64,000 bases of DNA from Methyloversatilis sp. (GCA_017984755.1 JAGNYW010000011.1:1-64000), one strand, 5' to 3'; shown: positions 1-9,128, counted from the stretch's first letter. Made by a program: numbers and translations. Notes: generated by a model from the letters alone, not told the origin.

Positions 1-95
1 ACTGGTTCGGCTCAACCTTCGACCCCGCTGCCTTCGACCCCGCTGCCTTCGACATCGCCGAAGTCGATCGACAACTCGCAAAGATCAAGCTCTGA
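1..95 (+). CDS. C-terminal end of a pRiA4b ORF-3-like protein (partial)
   Basis: The reading frame starting at base 3 is open from the left edge to TGA at 93-95 and encodes about 30 residues. It holds two copies of the pentapeptide FDPAA followed by FDIAEVDRQLAKI. The pattern of an aromatic-Gly stretch, FDPxxFD, then (V/N)xxL is the usual C-terminus of plasmid pRiA4b ORF-3 family proteins, which are often found near mobile elements. The FDPAA unit is duplicated by an exact 15-bp tandem repeat (18-47). Only the tail is present, so the assignment rests on a short motif, and the start lies outside the window. Confidence 0.5.
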   Translation, partial: WFGSTFDPAAFDPAAFDIAEVDRQLAKIKL

Positions 96-97
96 CC

Positions 98-238
98 GTC
101 AACACGGTCTCGGTCGGACGCTTACGAATCGGCGGCGTAGGATCATGGGCCGCCGAAGCCGCCGCCCGTTCCGCCATCGGCAGAATTACCCTCGCCGACC
201 TTGATCACGTCGCAGAATCGAATATCGGTCGATCGAGC
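98..238 (+). pseudogene. Remnant of tcdA (ThiF/E1-like tRNA t6A dehydratase)
   Basis: The frame from 98 encodes about 47 residues resembling the nucleotide-binding core of TcdA/CsdL: an IGGVGSWAAEA glycine-rich loop, then ARSAIGRITLADLDHVAESNI. In intact TcdA this continues into an N-R-Q-I-H motif. Here it becomes GRSSMG and then unrelated sequence, and nothing recognisable precedes the glycine loop. No start codon or ribosome-binding site fits. I read it as a truncated relic trapped between the pRiA4b-like tail and tig. The frame stays open to 430, but the remainder overlaps tig and has no family resemblance. Confidence 0.65.
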
Positions 239-356
239 ATGGGCGTTCGTTCAAGGCGCAAGAAGCCCTTCGCTGTGATATCCTACAAGGCTATCCGCAG
301 TCGCGGTTTTTTTCATGGCTGGCTTAATTTCCCTTACGATTCAAGGACATTCGCTA

Positions 357-1658
357 ATGGCGCAGACCACCTCTTCAGGCAATACACTCGAGCGCAAGAT
401 CAATATGTCGGTTGTTGCAGCCGATGTTGAGAAGGATGTCGCAAAGAGACTTTCGCGAATGGCGCGGACGATCAAGATGCCAGGATTCCGTCCCGGTAAG
501 GTGCCGATGAAACTCGTTGAGCAGCAGTTCGCTGCACAGGCAAGATCTGAAGCTTTCACCGAGGCTGTTCAAGACGCTTTCGGCAGCGCCGTTCGCGAGC
601 AAAATCTCAGAGTTGCAGGTGTACCGAAAATCGAGCCGCTGGAAGCGTCGGAACCGGGACACGTTGGCTTTAGCGCGACGTTCGAGGTCTATCCGGAAAT
701 ATCAATTGCCGATTTGAGTGACAAGCAACTTGAGCAGTCGGTGTTGGTGGTGGGGGCGGCCGAAGTTGACAAGACCCTTGAGGTGCTACGTAAGCAACGT
801 GTTTCTTATGCGAAGGCTGACAAACCTGCAGCAACGGAAGATCGGCTGGTAATTGACTTCCGTGGAACGAGGGAAGGTGAGCCTTTTGACGGCGGTGCAG
901 CAGAGGACTTCCCTGTTGTTCTCGGGTCGGGCAGCCTCCTTCCGGAGTTTGAGGCGAATCTGGAAGGAATGAAGGAGGGCGATTCTAAAACCTTCACTTT
1001 GACCTTCCCTGAGGGCTATCAAGCTAAAGATCTGGCGGGTAAGGTCGTACAGTTCGAAGTAACGGTTAAAGCCGTTGAGGTGGCTCAGCTACCTGCACTT
1101 GATGAAGAGTTTGCAAAGTCGCTTGGTGTTCTATCGGGTGATGTGGCGACTCTCCGGACGGACGTGCAGACAAATCTCGAGCGAGAGGTAAAGAAGCGGC
1201 TCCACATGCGTGTGAAGAATGAAGTTATGGAGTTGTTGCTTGATAGCCACTCCTTCGACGTGCCTGCGGCACTGATCGATCAGGAATCTCAGCGCCTTGC
1301 ACAAGAGGCGGTTTCCAATCTTGCGTCGCGCGGCATGAACGTAAAAGATATTCCGGTCGAACCTACGTGGTTCATCGAGCAAGCGCAACGACGCGTCAAG
1401 CTTGGGTTGCTGGTAGCTGAAGCCGTGAAAACTCGCGATCTTTACGCGACACCAGAGCAGATTCGTACAGTTGTGGAAGAACAGGCGCAAAGTTATGAAG
1501 ATCCCGCAGACGTTGTGCGGTGGTATTACAGCGATACACAGCGTCTTGCTCAGGTTGAGGCGCTCGTCGTCGAAGACAATGTCGTAGCTTGGGTGCTGAG
1601 CAACGTAAGGGTCACCGATAAGGCGGTTGATTTCGACGAATTGATGGCGGCCGGCTGA
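357..1658 (+). CDS. tig: Trigger factor, ribosome-associated chaperone
   Basis: Encodes 433 aa, close to the usual length of about 432. The order is as expected: an N-terminal ribosome-binding domain with the FRPGKVP signature (about residues 44-50), a central FKBP-type prolyl isomerase domain, and a helical C-terminal substrate-binding region. I chose ATG 357 (MAQTTSS) because AAGGA lies 9 bases upstream; the frame remains open to an ATG at 315 with no comparable site. It is the first gene of the conserved tig-clpP-clpX-lon order and folds nascent chains at the ribosome exit. Its codon choice looks less GC-rich at third positions than the genes further right. Confidence 0.96.
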   Translation: MAQTTSSGNTLERKINMSVVAADVEKDVAKRLSRMARTIKMPGFRPGKVPMKLVEQQFAAQARSEAFTEAVQDAFGSAVREQNLRVAGVPKIEPLEASEPGHVGFSATFEVYPEISIADLSDKQLEQSVLVVGAAEVDKTLEVLRKQRVSYAKADKPAATEDRLVIDFRGTREGEPFDGGAAEDFPVVLGSGSLLPEFEANLEGMKEGDSKTFTLTFPEGYQAKDLAGKVVQFEVTVKAVEVAQLPALDEEFAKSLGVLSGDVATLRTDVQTNLEREVKKRLHMRVKNEVMELLLDSHSFDVPAALIDQESQRLAQEAVSNLASRGMNVKDIPVEPTWFIEQAQRRVKLGLLVAEAVKTRDLYATPEQIRTVVEEQAQSYEDPADVVRWYYSDTQRLAQVEALVVEDNVVAWVLSNVRVTDKAVDFDELMAAG

Positions 1659-1735
1659 ATTATTGGTCCGCCTTGCAGTCATCCCGCTAAGGAATTCGTA
1701 CCAAGACTGGTTGGCCTCTTCAAGGAGTGTAGCGA

Positions 1736-2353
1736 ATGATGTCCGAAACGGTCGGCTTGGGCCTCGTGCCCATGGTCATCGAACAGAGTGGTCGCGGAGA
1801 GCGCGCGTACGATATTTACTCGCGGCTGCTGCGGGAACGCGTGATTTTCCTTGTCGGACCGGTCAATGATTCAACAGCGAACGTCATTGTCGCGCAGTTG
1901 CTTTTCCTCGAATCGGAAAACCCCGACAAGGACATCTTTTTCTACATCAATTCGCCGGGCGGTTCGGTGACCGCTGGGATGTCCATTTACGACACGATGC
2001 AGTTCATCAAGCCGGCTGTTTCGACTCTGTGCATCGGCCAGGCCGCCAGCATGGGGGCCTTCCTGTTGTCCGCGGGGGCAAAGGGGAAAAGATTCTGCCT
2101 GCCGAATTCGCGCGTAATGATCCATCAGCCCATGGGTGGGTTTCAAGGTCAGGCCTCTGACATCGAAATCCATGCGCGCGAAATTCTCACGCTCCGATCA
2201 AAGCTCAACGCCATCATGGCGCATCACACGGGGCAGCCGATTGAGACGATCGAGAGGGATACCGATCGCGATAACTTTTTGTCAGCCGAACAGGCTCGTG
2301 ATTACGGGATCATCGACAAGGTACTGACGACGCGCGCCGAAAGTTCGACCTGA
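1736..2353 (+). CDS. clpP: ATP-dependent Clp protease proteolytic subunit
   Basis: Encodes 205 aa. The serine protease triad is visible: Ser105 in GQAASMGA, His130 in MIHQP and Asp179 in DRDNF, with the same spacing as the E. coli precursor (S111/H136/D185). The start is ATG 1736 or the adjacent ATG 1739; AAGGAG at 1722-1727 serves either. ClpP forms the tetradecameric peptidase that pairs with ClpX, encoded 41 bases downstream. About 77 bases separate it from tig and contain no clear promoter. Confidence 0.97.
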   Translation: MMSETVGLGLVPMVIEQSGRGERAYDIYSRLLRERVIFLVGPVNDSTANVIVAQLLFLESENPDKDIFFYINSPGGSVTAGMSIYDTMQFIKPAVSTLCIGQAASMGAFLLSAGAKGKRFCLPNSRVMIHQPMGGFQGQASDIEIHAREILTLRSKLNAIMAHHTGQPIETIERDTDRDNFLSAEQARDYGIIDKVLTTRAESST

Positions 2354-2394
2354 TTGCGTTCGCAAACGGATGACCTGAAGTATGGAGTAGACCA

Positions 2395-3660
2395 ATGACC
2401 GAAAAGAAATCGGGTTCTGAAAAACTGTTGTACTGCTCCTTTTGCGGAAAGAGTCAGCACGAAGTAAAGAAGCTCATTGCAGGACCGTCGGTTTTCATCT
2501 GCGACGAGTGCATCGATCTTTGCAATGACATCATCCGCGATGAAATCAGCAGCGAGCAGACAGGAAAGGGTTCTCGCGGGGATTTGCCGTCTCCGAAGGA
2601 AATCTGCGAAATCCTTGACCAGTACGTCATCGGTCAGTCGCCGGCAAAACGCATTCTCGCAGTAGCCGTTTATAACCACTACAAGCGTTTGCGCCATATG
2701 TCGCGCAAGGATGAAGTTGAACTTTCGAAGAGCAATATTCTTCTTGTTGGTCCAACCGGTTCAGGCAAGACGCTGCTTGCGCAAACGCTCGCACGCCTGC
2801 TGAATGTTCCCTTCGTGATGGCAGACGCGACCACGCTGACAGAGGCAGGTTACGTGGGTGAAGACGTCGAGAACATAATCCAGAAGCTGCTCCAGAAGTG
2901 TGACTACGAAGTCGACAGAGCGCAGCAGGGAATCGTGTACATCGATGAAATCGACAAGATTTCCCGGAAGTCGGACAACCCTTCGATCACGCGTGACGTA
3001 TCCGGCGAGGGTGTTCAGCAGGCGCTTCTCAAACTCATAGAGGGAACGGTAGCAAGCGTTCCGCCACAAGGTGGCCGCAAGCATCCGAATCAGGATTTCG
3101 TGCAGGTGGATACGACCAACATCCTGTTCATCTGCGGTGGTGCGTTCGACGGGCTGGAGAAGGTCATCCGTAATCGCACAGAGCAGTTCGGCATCGGTTT
3201 CGGTGCTGAAGTGAAGAGTCGCGAGAACCGCAATTCCGGTGAGGCGCTCCGCAACGTCGAGCCGGAGGATCTCATCAAGTTCGGTCTGATCCCCGAGTTT
3301 GTGGGGCGTCTTCCGGTAGTCGCGACCCTTCAGGAACTCGACGAGGAAGCGCTCATCCAAATTCTGGTCGAACCGAAAAACGCGTTGATAAAGCAATACC
3401 AGAAGCTGTTCCAGATGGAAGGCGTGGAACTCGAGATCCGTCCTACTGCTCTGCAGGCGATCGCCACAAAAGCGCTGAAGAGAAAGACCGGTGCGCGGGG
3501 GCTCCGCAGCATCATCGAAGCGGCGTTGCTCGATACGATGTATGAACTGCCTGGCATGGATAACGTATCCAAGGTAGTGATTGATGAAGGCGTGATCGAG
3601 GGGCTGTCGAAACCCATCATGCTGTTTGCCGACCAACCCAAAGTGTCCGGCTCGAACTGA
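2395..3660 (+). CDS. clpX: ATP-dependent Clp protease ATP-binding subunit ClpX
   Basis: Encodes 421 aa, full length for ClpX. An N-terminal C4 zinc-binding domain has Cys14, Cys17, Cys36 and Cys39. An AAA+ module follows with Walker A GPTGSGKT (119-126), Walker B around residues 180-187 (VYIDEIDK), the GYVGEDVE pore-loop region and the C-terminal small domain. As a hexamer it unfolds tagged substrates and feeds them to ClpP. It is downstream of clpP and likely co-transcribed. Confidence 0.97.
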   Translation: MTEKKSGSEKLLYCSFCGKSQHEVKKLIAGPSVFICDECIDLCNDIIRDEISSEQTGKGSRGDLPSPKEICEILDQYVIGQSPAKRILAVAVYNHYKRLRHMSRKDEVELSKSNILLVGPTGSGKTLLAQTLARLLNVPFVMADATTLTEAGYVGEDVENIIQKLLQKCDYEVDRAQQGIVYIDEIDKISRKSDNPSITRDVSGEGVQQALLKLIEGTVASVPPQGGRKHPNQDFVQVDTTNILFICGGAFDGLEKVIRNRTEQFGIGFGAEVKSRENRNSGEALRNVEPEDLIKFGLIPEFVGRLPVVATLQELDEEALIQILVEPKNALIKQYQKLFQMEGVELEIRPTALQAIATKALKRKTGARGLRSIIEAALLDTMYELPGMDNVSKVVIDEGVIEGLSKPIMLFADQPKVSGSN

Positions 3661-3708
3661 GGCCCCGCGCGTCGGTTTGCGCGCCACGCGGGTGCTGGAG
3701 CGGGGCGG

Positions 3709-3736
3709 CTTGATTCGGGATTCGCCGCCCCCATCT
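3709..3736 (+). promoter_or_regulatory. Candidate sigma-32 heat-shock promoter of lon
   Basis: CTTGAT at 3709-3714 resembles the sigma-32 -35 box (CTTGAA) and CCCCATCT at 3729-3736 matches the CCCCATNT -10 box, with spacing inside the usual range. Transcription would start near 3743, leaving a leader of about 23 bases before the lon ATG at 3766. The elements overlap a GC-rich inverted repeat (3702-3709 with 3724-3731) that lacks a T-run. lon is a classical sigma-32 target, which supports the reading. Confidence 0.6.
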
Positions 3737-3765
3737 GTCTGACACTGTCGCGTTAAGGAATAGCA

Positions 3766-6177
3766 ATGTCCAGCCTTCAAACCATCCCCGAAAACCTCGA
3801 ACTTCCGCTTCTGCCATTGAGGGATGTCGTTGTCTTCCCTCACATGGTCATTCCCCTTTTCGTTGGGCGGCCAAAATCGATCAAGGCGCTGGAGTCCGCC
3901 ATGGAGTCTGGCAAGAGCATCCTTCTCGTTGCCCAGAAATCCGCGGCAAAGGATGAGCCGAGCCCAGAGGATCTTTACCGGATCGGATGCGTTGCCAACA
4001 TCCTGCAGATGTTGAAGTTGCCCGACGGCACCGTGAAGGTTCTCGTCGAAGGCACGCAACGGGCGACGGTGGAAGATATCGTCGACATCAAGACTCTGTT
4101 CATGGCGCAGATCACCACGGTGCCTGCCATCGAGCAGACGTCGCACGAAATCGAAGCGATGCGTCGCGCACTGATCGGTCAATTCGATCAGTACGTCAAG
4201 CTCAACAAGAAGATTCCGCCGGAAATTCTCACGTCGCTTTCCAGCATAGAGGAAGCTGGTCGTCTGGCTGACACTGTTGCTGCACATCTGCCGCTCAAGC
4301 TCGAGCAGAAGCAGGACATTCTCGAGTTGTTCGGCACCGCCGAGCGCATCGAGCGCCTGCTTTCCCAGCTCGAGACCGAACTCGATATTCTCCAGGTGGA
4401 GAAGCGCATCCGTGGTCGCGTGAAGCGCCAGATGGAGAAGAGTCAGCGCGAGTACTACCTGAACGAACAGGTCAAGGCGATTCAGAAGGAACTGGGCGAA
4501 GGTGAAGACGGCGCCGATCTCGAGGAAATCGAGAAGAAGATCAAGGCTGCCGGCATGACCAAGGAAGCGATAGCCAAGGCCCAGTCGGAACTGAAGAAGT
4601 TGAAACTGATGTCACCGATGTCTGCGGAAGCGACGGTTGTGCGCAACTTCATCGAGACGCTTGTCGGTCTTCCGTGGCGCAAGAAGTCACGTATCTCGAA
4701 GGATCTGGCAGAAGCCGAAAAGGTTCTTGACCGCGATCATTACGGCCTGGAGAAGGTCAAGGAACGCATCCTCGAGTATCTTGCGGTCCAGCAGCGTGTA
4801 GACAAGCTAAAGGCGCCGATCCTTTGCTTGGTGGGTCCTCCGGGTGTCGGCAAGACATCGCTTGGTCAGTCGATCGCCAAAGCCACCAATCGTAAGTTTG
4901 TCCGCATGGCACTGGGTGGTGTGCGCGACGAAGCAGAGATCCGTGGGCACCGTCGGACCTACATCGGGTCGATGCCGGGCAAGATTCTGCAGAACATGAC
5001 CAAGGTTGCGGTCAAGAATCCGCTGTTTCTGCTCGACGAAGTCGACAAGATGGGGCAGGACTTCCGTGGCGATCCTTCCTCGGCCTTGCTAGAGGTGCTT
5101 GACCCTGAGCAGAATTCGACTTTCGTCGACCATTACGTCGAGGTCGAATATGACCTGTCGGACGTGATGTTCGTGGCAACGGCAAACACGCTGAACATTC
5201 CGGCGCCGCTGCTTGACCGGATGGAAGTCATCCGGCTCTCGGGCTACACGGAAGATGAAAAGGTCAACATCAGCCAGCGTTATCTCGTACCGAAGCAGGT
5301 CAAGAACAACGGCCTGAAGAAGGAAGAGATTTCGATCACCGAAGACGCACTGCGCGACATCGTTCGTTACTACACGCGCGAGGCAGGTGTGCGTGCGCTC
5401 GAACGGGAAGTTTCCAAGATCTGCCGCAAGGTGGTGAAGGGGCTGGTGCTTCGGAAGCGCTCGTCCAAGGTCGTGATCAATGCGAAGAATCTCGATAAAT
5501 TCCTCGGCGTCCGGCGCTATACATTCGGGATTGCGGAAAAGGAGAATCAGGTTGGCCAGGTCACGGGTCTGGCATGGACGGAGGTCGGGGGCGAGTTGCT
5601 GACGATCGAAGTAGCCACCATGCCTGGCAAGGGCGTGGTGCAACGTACCGGTTCCCTTGGTGACGTCATGAAGGAATCTGTGGAAACGGCGCGTTCAGTC
5701 GTTCGATCGCGCGCCCGGAAACTCGGCATCAAGGACGAAGCATTCGAAAAGACAGATCTGCACGTGCACTTCCCCGAGGGCGCGACACCGAAGGACGGTC
5801 CGTCGGCGGGTATCGCGATCACGACTGCACTGGTGTCTGCACTCTCGGGTAACCCGGTTCGTGCAGACGTAGCGATGACGGGTGAGATCACGCTGCGGGG
5901 CGAGGTGCTTGGTATCGGTGGCCTGAAGGAAAAGCTGCTTGCAGCCGTGCGGGGCGGTATTCGCGTCGCACTGATTCCGGAAGAGAACGTGAAGGACCTG
6001 GCCGACATGCCCGATACGCTGAAGAACTCTCTCGAGATCGTCGCGGTAAGGTGGATCGATCAGGTTCTGGAGCGCGCTCTCGAGAACAAGCCCGAGGCGC
6101 TGCCGGAGCCGGATCCTTCAGCTCCGATTGCCAAAGTGGACGACACGGTCACCGCCGGTGCAGTCGTGACGCACTGA
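3766..6177 (+). CDS. lon: ATP-dependent protease La
   Basis: Encodes 803 aa, the typical LonA length. It has an N-terminal substrate-binding LAN domain (LPLRDVVVFPHMVIPLFVGR), a coiled linker, an AAA+ domain with Walker A GPPGVGKT (357-364), and the C-terminal protease domain with Ser680 in KDGPSAG and Lys723 in GGLKEK, which form the catalytic dyad. It degrades misfolded and regulatory proteins in the cytosol. The ATG at 3766 follows AAGGAATAGCA. It closes the proteostasis block and is followed by an intrinsic terminator. Confidence 0.97.
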   Translation: MSSLQTIPENLELPLLPLRDVVVFPHMVIPLFVGRPKSIKALESAMESGKSILLVAQKSAAKDEPSPEDLYRIGCVANILQMLKLPDGTVKVLVEGTQRATVEDIVDIKTLFMAQITTVPAIEQTSHEIEAMRRALIGQFDQYVKLNKKIPPEILTSLSSIEEAGRLADTVAAHLPLKLEQKQDILELFGTAERIERLLSQLETELDILQVEKRIRGRVKRQMEKSQREYYLNEQVKAIQKELGEGEDGADLEEIEKKIKAAGMTKEAIAKAQSELKKLKLMSPMSAEATVVRNFIETLVGLPWRKKSRISKDLAEAEKVLDRDHYGLEKVKERILEYLAVQQRVDKLKAPILCLVGPPGVGKTSLGQSIAKATNRKFVRMALGGVRDEAEIRGHRRTYIGSMPGKILQNMTKVAVKNPLFLLDEVDKMGQDFRGDPSSALLEVLDPEQNSTFVDHYVEVEYDLSDVMFVATANTLNIPAPLLDRMEVIRLSGYTEDEKVNISQRYLVPKQVKNNGLKKEEISITEDALRDIVRYYTREAGVRALEREVSKICRKVVKGLVLRKRSSKVVINAKNLDKFLGVRRYTFGIAEKENQVGQVTGLAWTEVGGELLTIEVATMPGKGVVQRTGSLGDVMKESVETARSVVRSRARKLGIKDEAFEKTDLHVHFPEGATPKDGPSAGIAITTALVSALSGNPVRADVAMTGEITLRGEVLGIGGLKEKLLAAVRGGIRVALIPEENVKDLADMPDTLKNSLEIVAVRWIDQVLERALENKPEALPEPDPSAPIAKVDDTVTAGAVVTH

Positions 6178-6191
6178 TGTATCGGCCGCAG

Positions 6192-6238
6192 CAGCCCGCG
6201 AACTGCCTCTTCTGAGGTATCATCGCGGGCTGTTTTTT
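6192..6238 (+). terminator. Intrinsic terminator after lon
   Basis: Ten-bp stem CAGCCCGCGA (6192-6201) pairs with TCGCGGGCTG (6223-6232) and is followed directly by six T. The loop holds a small inner hairpin (CCTC/GAGG). Confidence 0.88.
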
Positions 6239-6263
6239 GCAGTGTCTGATGTTGCAGACGAGC

Positions 6264-6339
6264 GGGTGCTTAGCTCAGTTGGTAGAGCGTCGCCCTTACA
6301 AGGCGAATGTCGGCGGTTCGAGCCCGTCAGCACCCACCA
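6264..6339 (+). tRNA. tRNA-Val (anticodon TAC)
   Basis: A 76-nt cloverleaf including an encoded CCA. The acceptor stem GGGTGCT pairs with AGCACCC (6329-6335). The D-loop is GCTCAGTTGGTAGAGC, the anticodon loop CTTACAA has TAC at 6297-6299, and the T-arm contains GGTTCGAGCC. Confidence 0.96.
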
Positions 6340-6350
6340 GAGTTGTAGAA

Positions 6351-6427
6351 GGAGTGGTAGTTCAGTTGGTTAGAATACCGGCCTGTCACGCCGGGGGTCG
6401 CGGGTTCGAGTCCCGTCCACTCCGCCA
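6351..6427 (+). tRNA. tRNA-Asp (anticodon GTC)
   Basis: A 77-nt cloverleaf with encoded CCA, only 11 bases after tRNA-Val and probably co-transcribed with it. The acceptor GGAGTGG pairs with CCACTCC. The anticodon GTC is at 6385-6387 and the T-arm has GGGTTCGAGTCCC. Confidence 0.96.
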
Positions 6428-6439
6428 AAACTGACAGCG

Positions 6440-6462
6440 GGCGAACTGATGTTCGCCTTTTT
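6440..6462 (+). terminator. Intrinsic terminator after the tRNA pair
   Basis: The stem GGCGAAC (6440-6446), loop TGAT and GTTCGCC (6451-6457) are followed by five T (6458-6462). Confidence 0.82.
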
Positions 6463-6506
6463 CATTTTCGGCATCCGAAACCTGTCGGGTGCCGTGAGGG
6501 GCTCTT

Positions 6507-8411
6507 ATGTTCGAAGCAATCCGCAACAACAAGCGTGTGGTCCAGATTGTCCTGTTGCTGATGATCCTGCCATTCGCTTTCTTTGGCGTTGAGTCTTACG
6601 TCAATGGGGATGCACAGAGCCAGGATCTTGCCGTCGTCGGTGACGCCAAGATCGCAAACGCCGAGTTCGAGGCGGCTCTGCGTGACCAGCAGGACAGGTT
6701 GCGCGAGACGATGGGAGACCAGTTCGATCCCAAAGTGATGGAACGGCCCGAAGTTCGAAACCAGACGCTCGATGGTCTGATCAGCCAGCGCATTCTGCTG
6801 CAGGAAGCGCAGCGCAGCCACTTGTCCGTACCGGATGCGCGCATGAGCCAGATCCTTGCTGCCATTCCGGGATTTCAGATCGACGGAAAATTTTCGGAAG
6901 CGCGCTTCGACCAGGTCGCACAGACACAGGGGTTCACGCGCGACGGTCTGCTCGCGCGCATCCGTCAGGATCTCGTCATTCGCCAGCTTTATGCGGGCGT
7001 CGCGGGCAGTTCTTTCGTCCCGGTGTCGCTCGCCAAACGCTGGGCGCAAATGCAGCAGGAAGAGCGTGAGGTAAGCGAAGCCGTCATTACCCCATTCGAG
7101 TTTCTCGAACAGATCAAGATCACGCCGGAGCAGATCCGCAAGTACTACGACGACAATCAGAAGCAGTTCGAAGTCCCGGAGCAGGTGAAGGTCGAGTACC
7201 TCACGCTGAGCGAAGCAGCACTTGCCTCTTCGATCAAGATCGAGGAGGAAGATATCGGCAAGGCATTTGAGTCGGATCAGTCGCGCTACATGCAGGGCGA
7301 GGAACGCAGGGCGAGCCACATTCTGCTCACCATCGACGGCGGTGCCAGCGCCGACGATAAGCAGGCCGTCCGCACCAAGGCTGAAGCCTTGCTCAAGACC
7401 TTGCGCGCAGATACTTCGAAGTTCGCAGAACTGGCCAAACAGAATTCGCAGGACCCTGGTTCGAAGAATGCGGGTGGTGACCTTGGTTTCTTCGGTCGTG
7501 GAACCATGGTGAAACCGTTTGAAGATGCAGTGTTCGCGCTGAAGCAGGGCGAGTTGAGCGGCGTCGTTGAAACGGATTTCGGTGTGCACATCATCAAGCT
7601 GGAAGAGGTTCGTGGTGGCCAGGGCAAGACGCTCGACCAGGCCCGAGCCGAAATTACGGAAGAATTGAAGAAGCAGGCTGCGCGTCGCCGGTTCGCTGAA
7701 CTGGCGGAAGTGTTCAGCAACACGGTGTACGAACAGTCGGACAGTCTGGCGCCTGCCGCCGAGAAGCTGGCACTGCAGGTGAAGACCAGCCCCCTCATCC
7801 CCAAGGGCTTTCTGATGCCGGCGCCGTTCGATAACGAAAAACTTCGTGATGCGATCTTTTCGGACGATGCGGTGAAGAATCGTCGGAACACGCAGGCGAT
7901 CGAGACGGCGACCAACACGCTCGTTTCGGCCCGGGTGATCGAACAACTGCCGGCTTCGGTGAAGCCATTCGACGCAGTGAAGGAAGAGATCGAAAAGAAC
8001 CTCGGGCGCGCGGAAGGCGAAAAGATGGCGCGCGAACGGGGTGAGGCATCGCTTGCCAAGTTGAAGGCAGGTGAGGCTGCGCCTCTGAACTGGTCGCCTC
8101 CGCAGGACATTTCGCGTGCTCAGGCCCAAGGCCCGGCGGCTGAGATGGTGCGGGCCATATTCAACGCGCCGACCAATGCGCTGCCGGCGTACCTCGGCTT
8201 TCCGATGGGCAACGGTGGTTACGCGGTGTTCCGCATCAGTGCAGTGAAACAACCGAAGGAAGCGATGGATTCGGCGCGCGTCGATGCGATCAAGGCGCAA
8301 CTCGATCAGATCGTGTCGCAGGATGATTTTGCTGCGTATGTCGCGTCGCTGCGCAAGCGTTTCCCGGTGACGATAAACGACAAGCTCCTCGAAGCAGGCA
8401 AACAACCCTGA
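6507..8411 (+). CDS. ppiD: Periplasmic folding chaperone / peptidyl-prolyl isomerase PpiD
   Basis: Encodes 634 aa. The N-terminal MFEAIRNNKR is followed by one membrane helix (about 11-30), a SurA-like chaperone region, and a parvulin (PpiC-type) rotamase domain near residues 265-365 with ERRASHILL, GGDLGFFGRGTMVKPFEDAVF and FGVHIIKLE. A C-terminal helical portion resembles the SurA N-like fold that wraps the chaperone. It would sit in the inner membrane near the Sec translocon and assist outer-membrane and secreted proteins. It ends before a strong bidirectional terminator. Confidence 0.93.
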   Translation: MFEAIRNNKRVVQIVLLLMILPFAFFGVESYVNGDAQSQDLAVVGDAKIANAEFEAALRDQQDRLRETMGDQFDPKVMERPEVRNQTLDGLISQRILLQEAQRSHLSVPDARMSQILAAIPGFQIDGKFSEARFDQVAQTQGFTRDGLLARIRQDLVIRQLYAGVAGSSFVPVSLAKRWAQMQQEEREVSEAVITPFEFLEQIKITPEQIRKYYDDNQKQFEVPEQVKVEYLTLSEAALASSIKIEEEDIGKAFESDQSRYMQGEERRASHILLTIDGGASADDKQAVRTKAEALLKTLRADTSKFAELAKQNSQDPGSKNAGGDLGFFGRGTMVKPFEDAVFALKQGELSGVVETDFGVHIIKLEEVRGGQGKTLDQARAEITEELKKQAARRRFAELAEVFSNTVYEQSDSLAPAAEKLALQVKTSPLIPKGFLMPAPFDNEKLRDAIFSDDAVKNRRNTQAIETATNTLVSARVIEQLPASVKPFDAVKEEIEKNLGRAEGEKMARERGEASLAKLKAGEAAPLNWSPPQDISRAQAQGPAAEMVRAIFNAPTNALPAYLGFPMGNGGYAVFRISAVKQPKEAMDSARVDAIKAQLDQIVSQDDFAAYVASLRKRFPVTINDKLLEAGKQP

Positions 8412-8422
8412 TCGACGGGTGA

Positions 8423-8476
8423 CATCTCCCCAAACGACAAAGCCGCCTCAGGGCGGCTTTGTCGTTTGGGGAGATG
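8423..8476. terminator. Perfect 25-bp bidirectional terminator hairpin
   Basis: Bases 8423-8447 are the exact reverse complement of 8452-8476, with a 4-base loop (TCAG). It lies between the convergent ppiD (+) and tetR (-) genes and ends both transcripts. Runs of A and T inside the stem take the place of a separate T-tract. Confidence 0.85.
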
Positions 8477-8481
8477 TTTCA

Positions 8482-9117
8482 TTACTGACAGGAGGCGGGC
8501 ACGGGGGCGTTCTTGAGACCGGTCAGGAAAGTATCAACCAACCAGGGCGCGGTGCGCTGCAGATCAAAATCTCGTCTTTCGATCCAGCTGCGCATGAGTC
8601 CGCTGATGAAGGCGTGCATGGCTTCAGAGGTTTCCCTGGCAGGCAAATGAGACGGAAGTTGGCCGCAACGTACGGCTGCATCGAATATCACTTCGAGCAT
8701 CGCAAGGCAACGGCTGTTGGTTTCGAGTTCTCGTGAGCGCAGGCGGTCGAAGTCTGGCCCGCCATCAAGCTTGCAGAACTTGATTTCGAATACTGCCTGA
8801 ACGCGCTCGCACTCCGTCAGCATGCGAAGTACCCGAATCGCGTCGTTGCGAAGGAAGCCTAGCGGATCACTGCCAGGGTCTGCTGCGAGGTCGCTGAGCA
8901 TAGCCTGCATCGGCGTGGTTACACGCTCGCATACGGCTTCGAAAATGTCGGCCTTGTTTTCAAAATGCCAATAAACCGCGCCGCGGGTATGACCTGCGCT
9001 CTTCGCGATGTCGTCAAGCGTAGTACTGGCAACGCCTTTCTCGCGAAAACAGCGCTCCGCAGCGTCGAGCAGCTGCAGCTTCGTTGCTTCAGCTTCTTCC
9101 TTGGTACGTCTCACCAT
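8482..9117 (-). CDS. TetR/AcrR-family transcriptional repressor
   Basis: Encodes 211 aa. The N-terminal TetR helix-turn-helix is clear: LLDAAERCFREKGVASTTLDDIAKSAG, then RGAVYWHFENKADIFEAV. The rest is a helical ligand-binding and dimer domain of the AcrR/TtgR/MtrR type that senses hydrophobic compounds. These repressors normally lie divergent from RND efflux genes. Here the divergent neighbour is a BON-LysM gene and no efflux pump is in the window. An AcrR/TtgR-like palindromic site lies just upstream (9129-9155), which suggests autoregulation. Confidence 0.88.
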   Translation of the reverse strand: MVRRTKEEAEATKLQLLDAAERCFREKGVASTTLDDIAKSAGHTRGAVYWHFENKADIFEAVCERVTTPMQAMLSDLAADPGSDPLGFLRNDAIRVLRMLTECERVQAVFEIKFCKLDGGPDFDRLRSRELETNSRCLAMLEVIFDAAVRCGQLPSHLPARETSEAMHAFISGLMRSWIERRDFDLQRTAPWLVDTFLTGLKNAPVPASCQ

Positions 9118-9128
9118 GAGCAGCGTTC

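Noticed and set aside
2761..4287. Long reverse frame of 508 codons across clpX and lon
   Set aside because: Antisense shadow of two certain genes; its composition is that of a complementary frame.
6462..8405. Long reverse frame of 647 codons opposite ppiD
   Set aside because: Complete antisense overlap with a clear PpiD; no ribosome site or domain.
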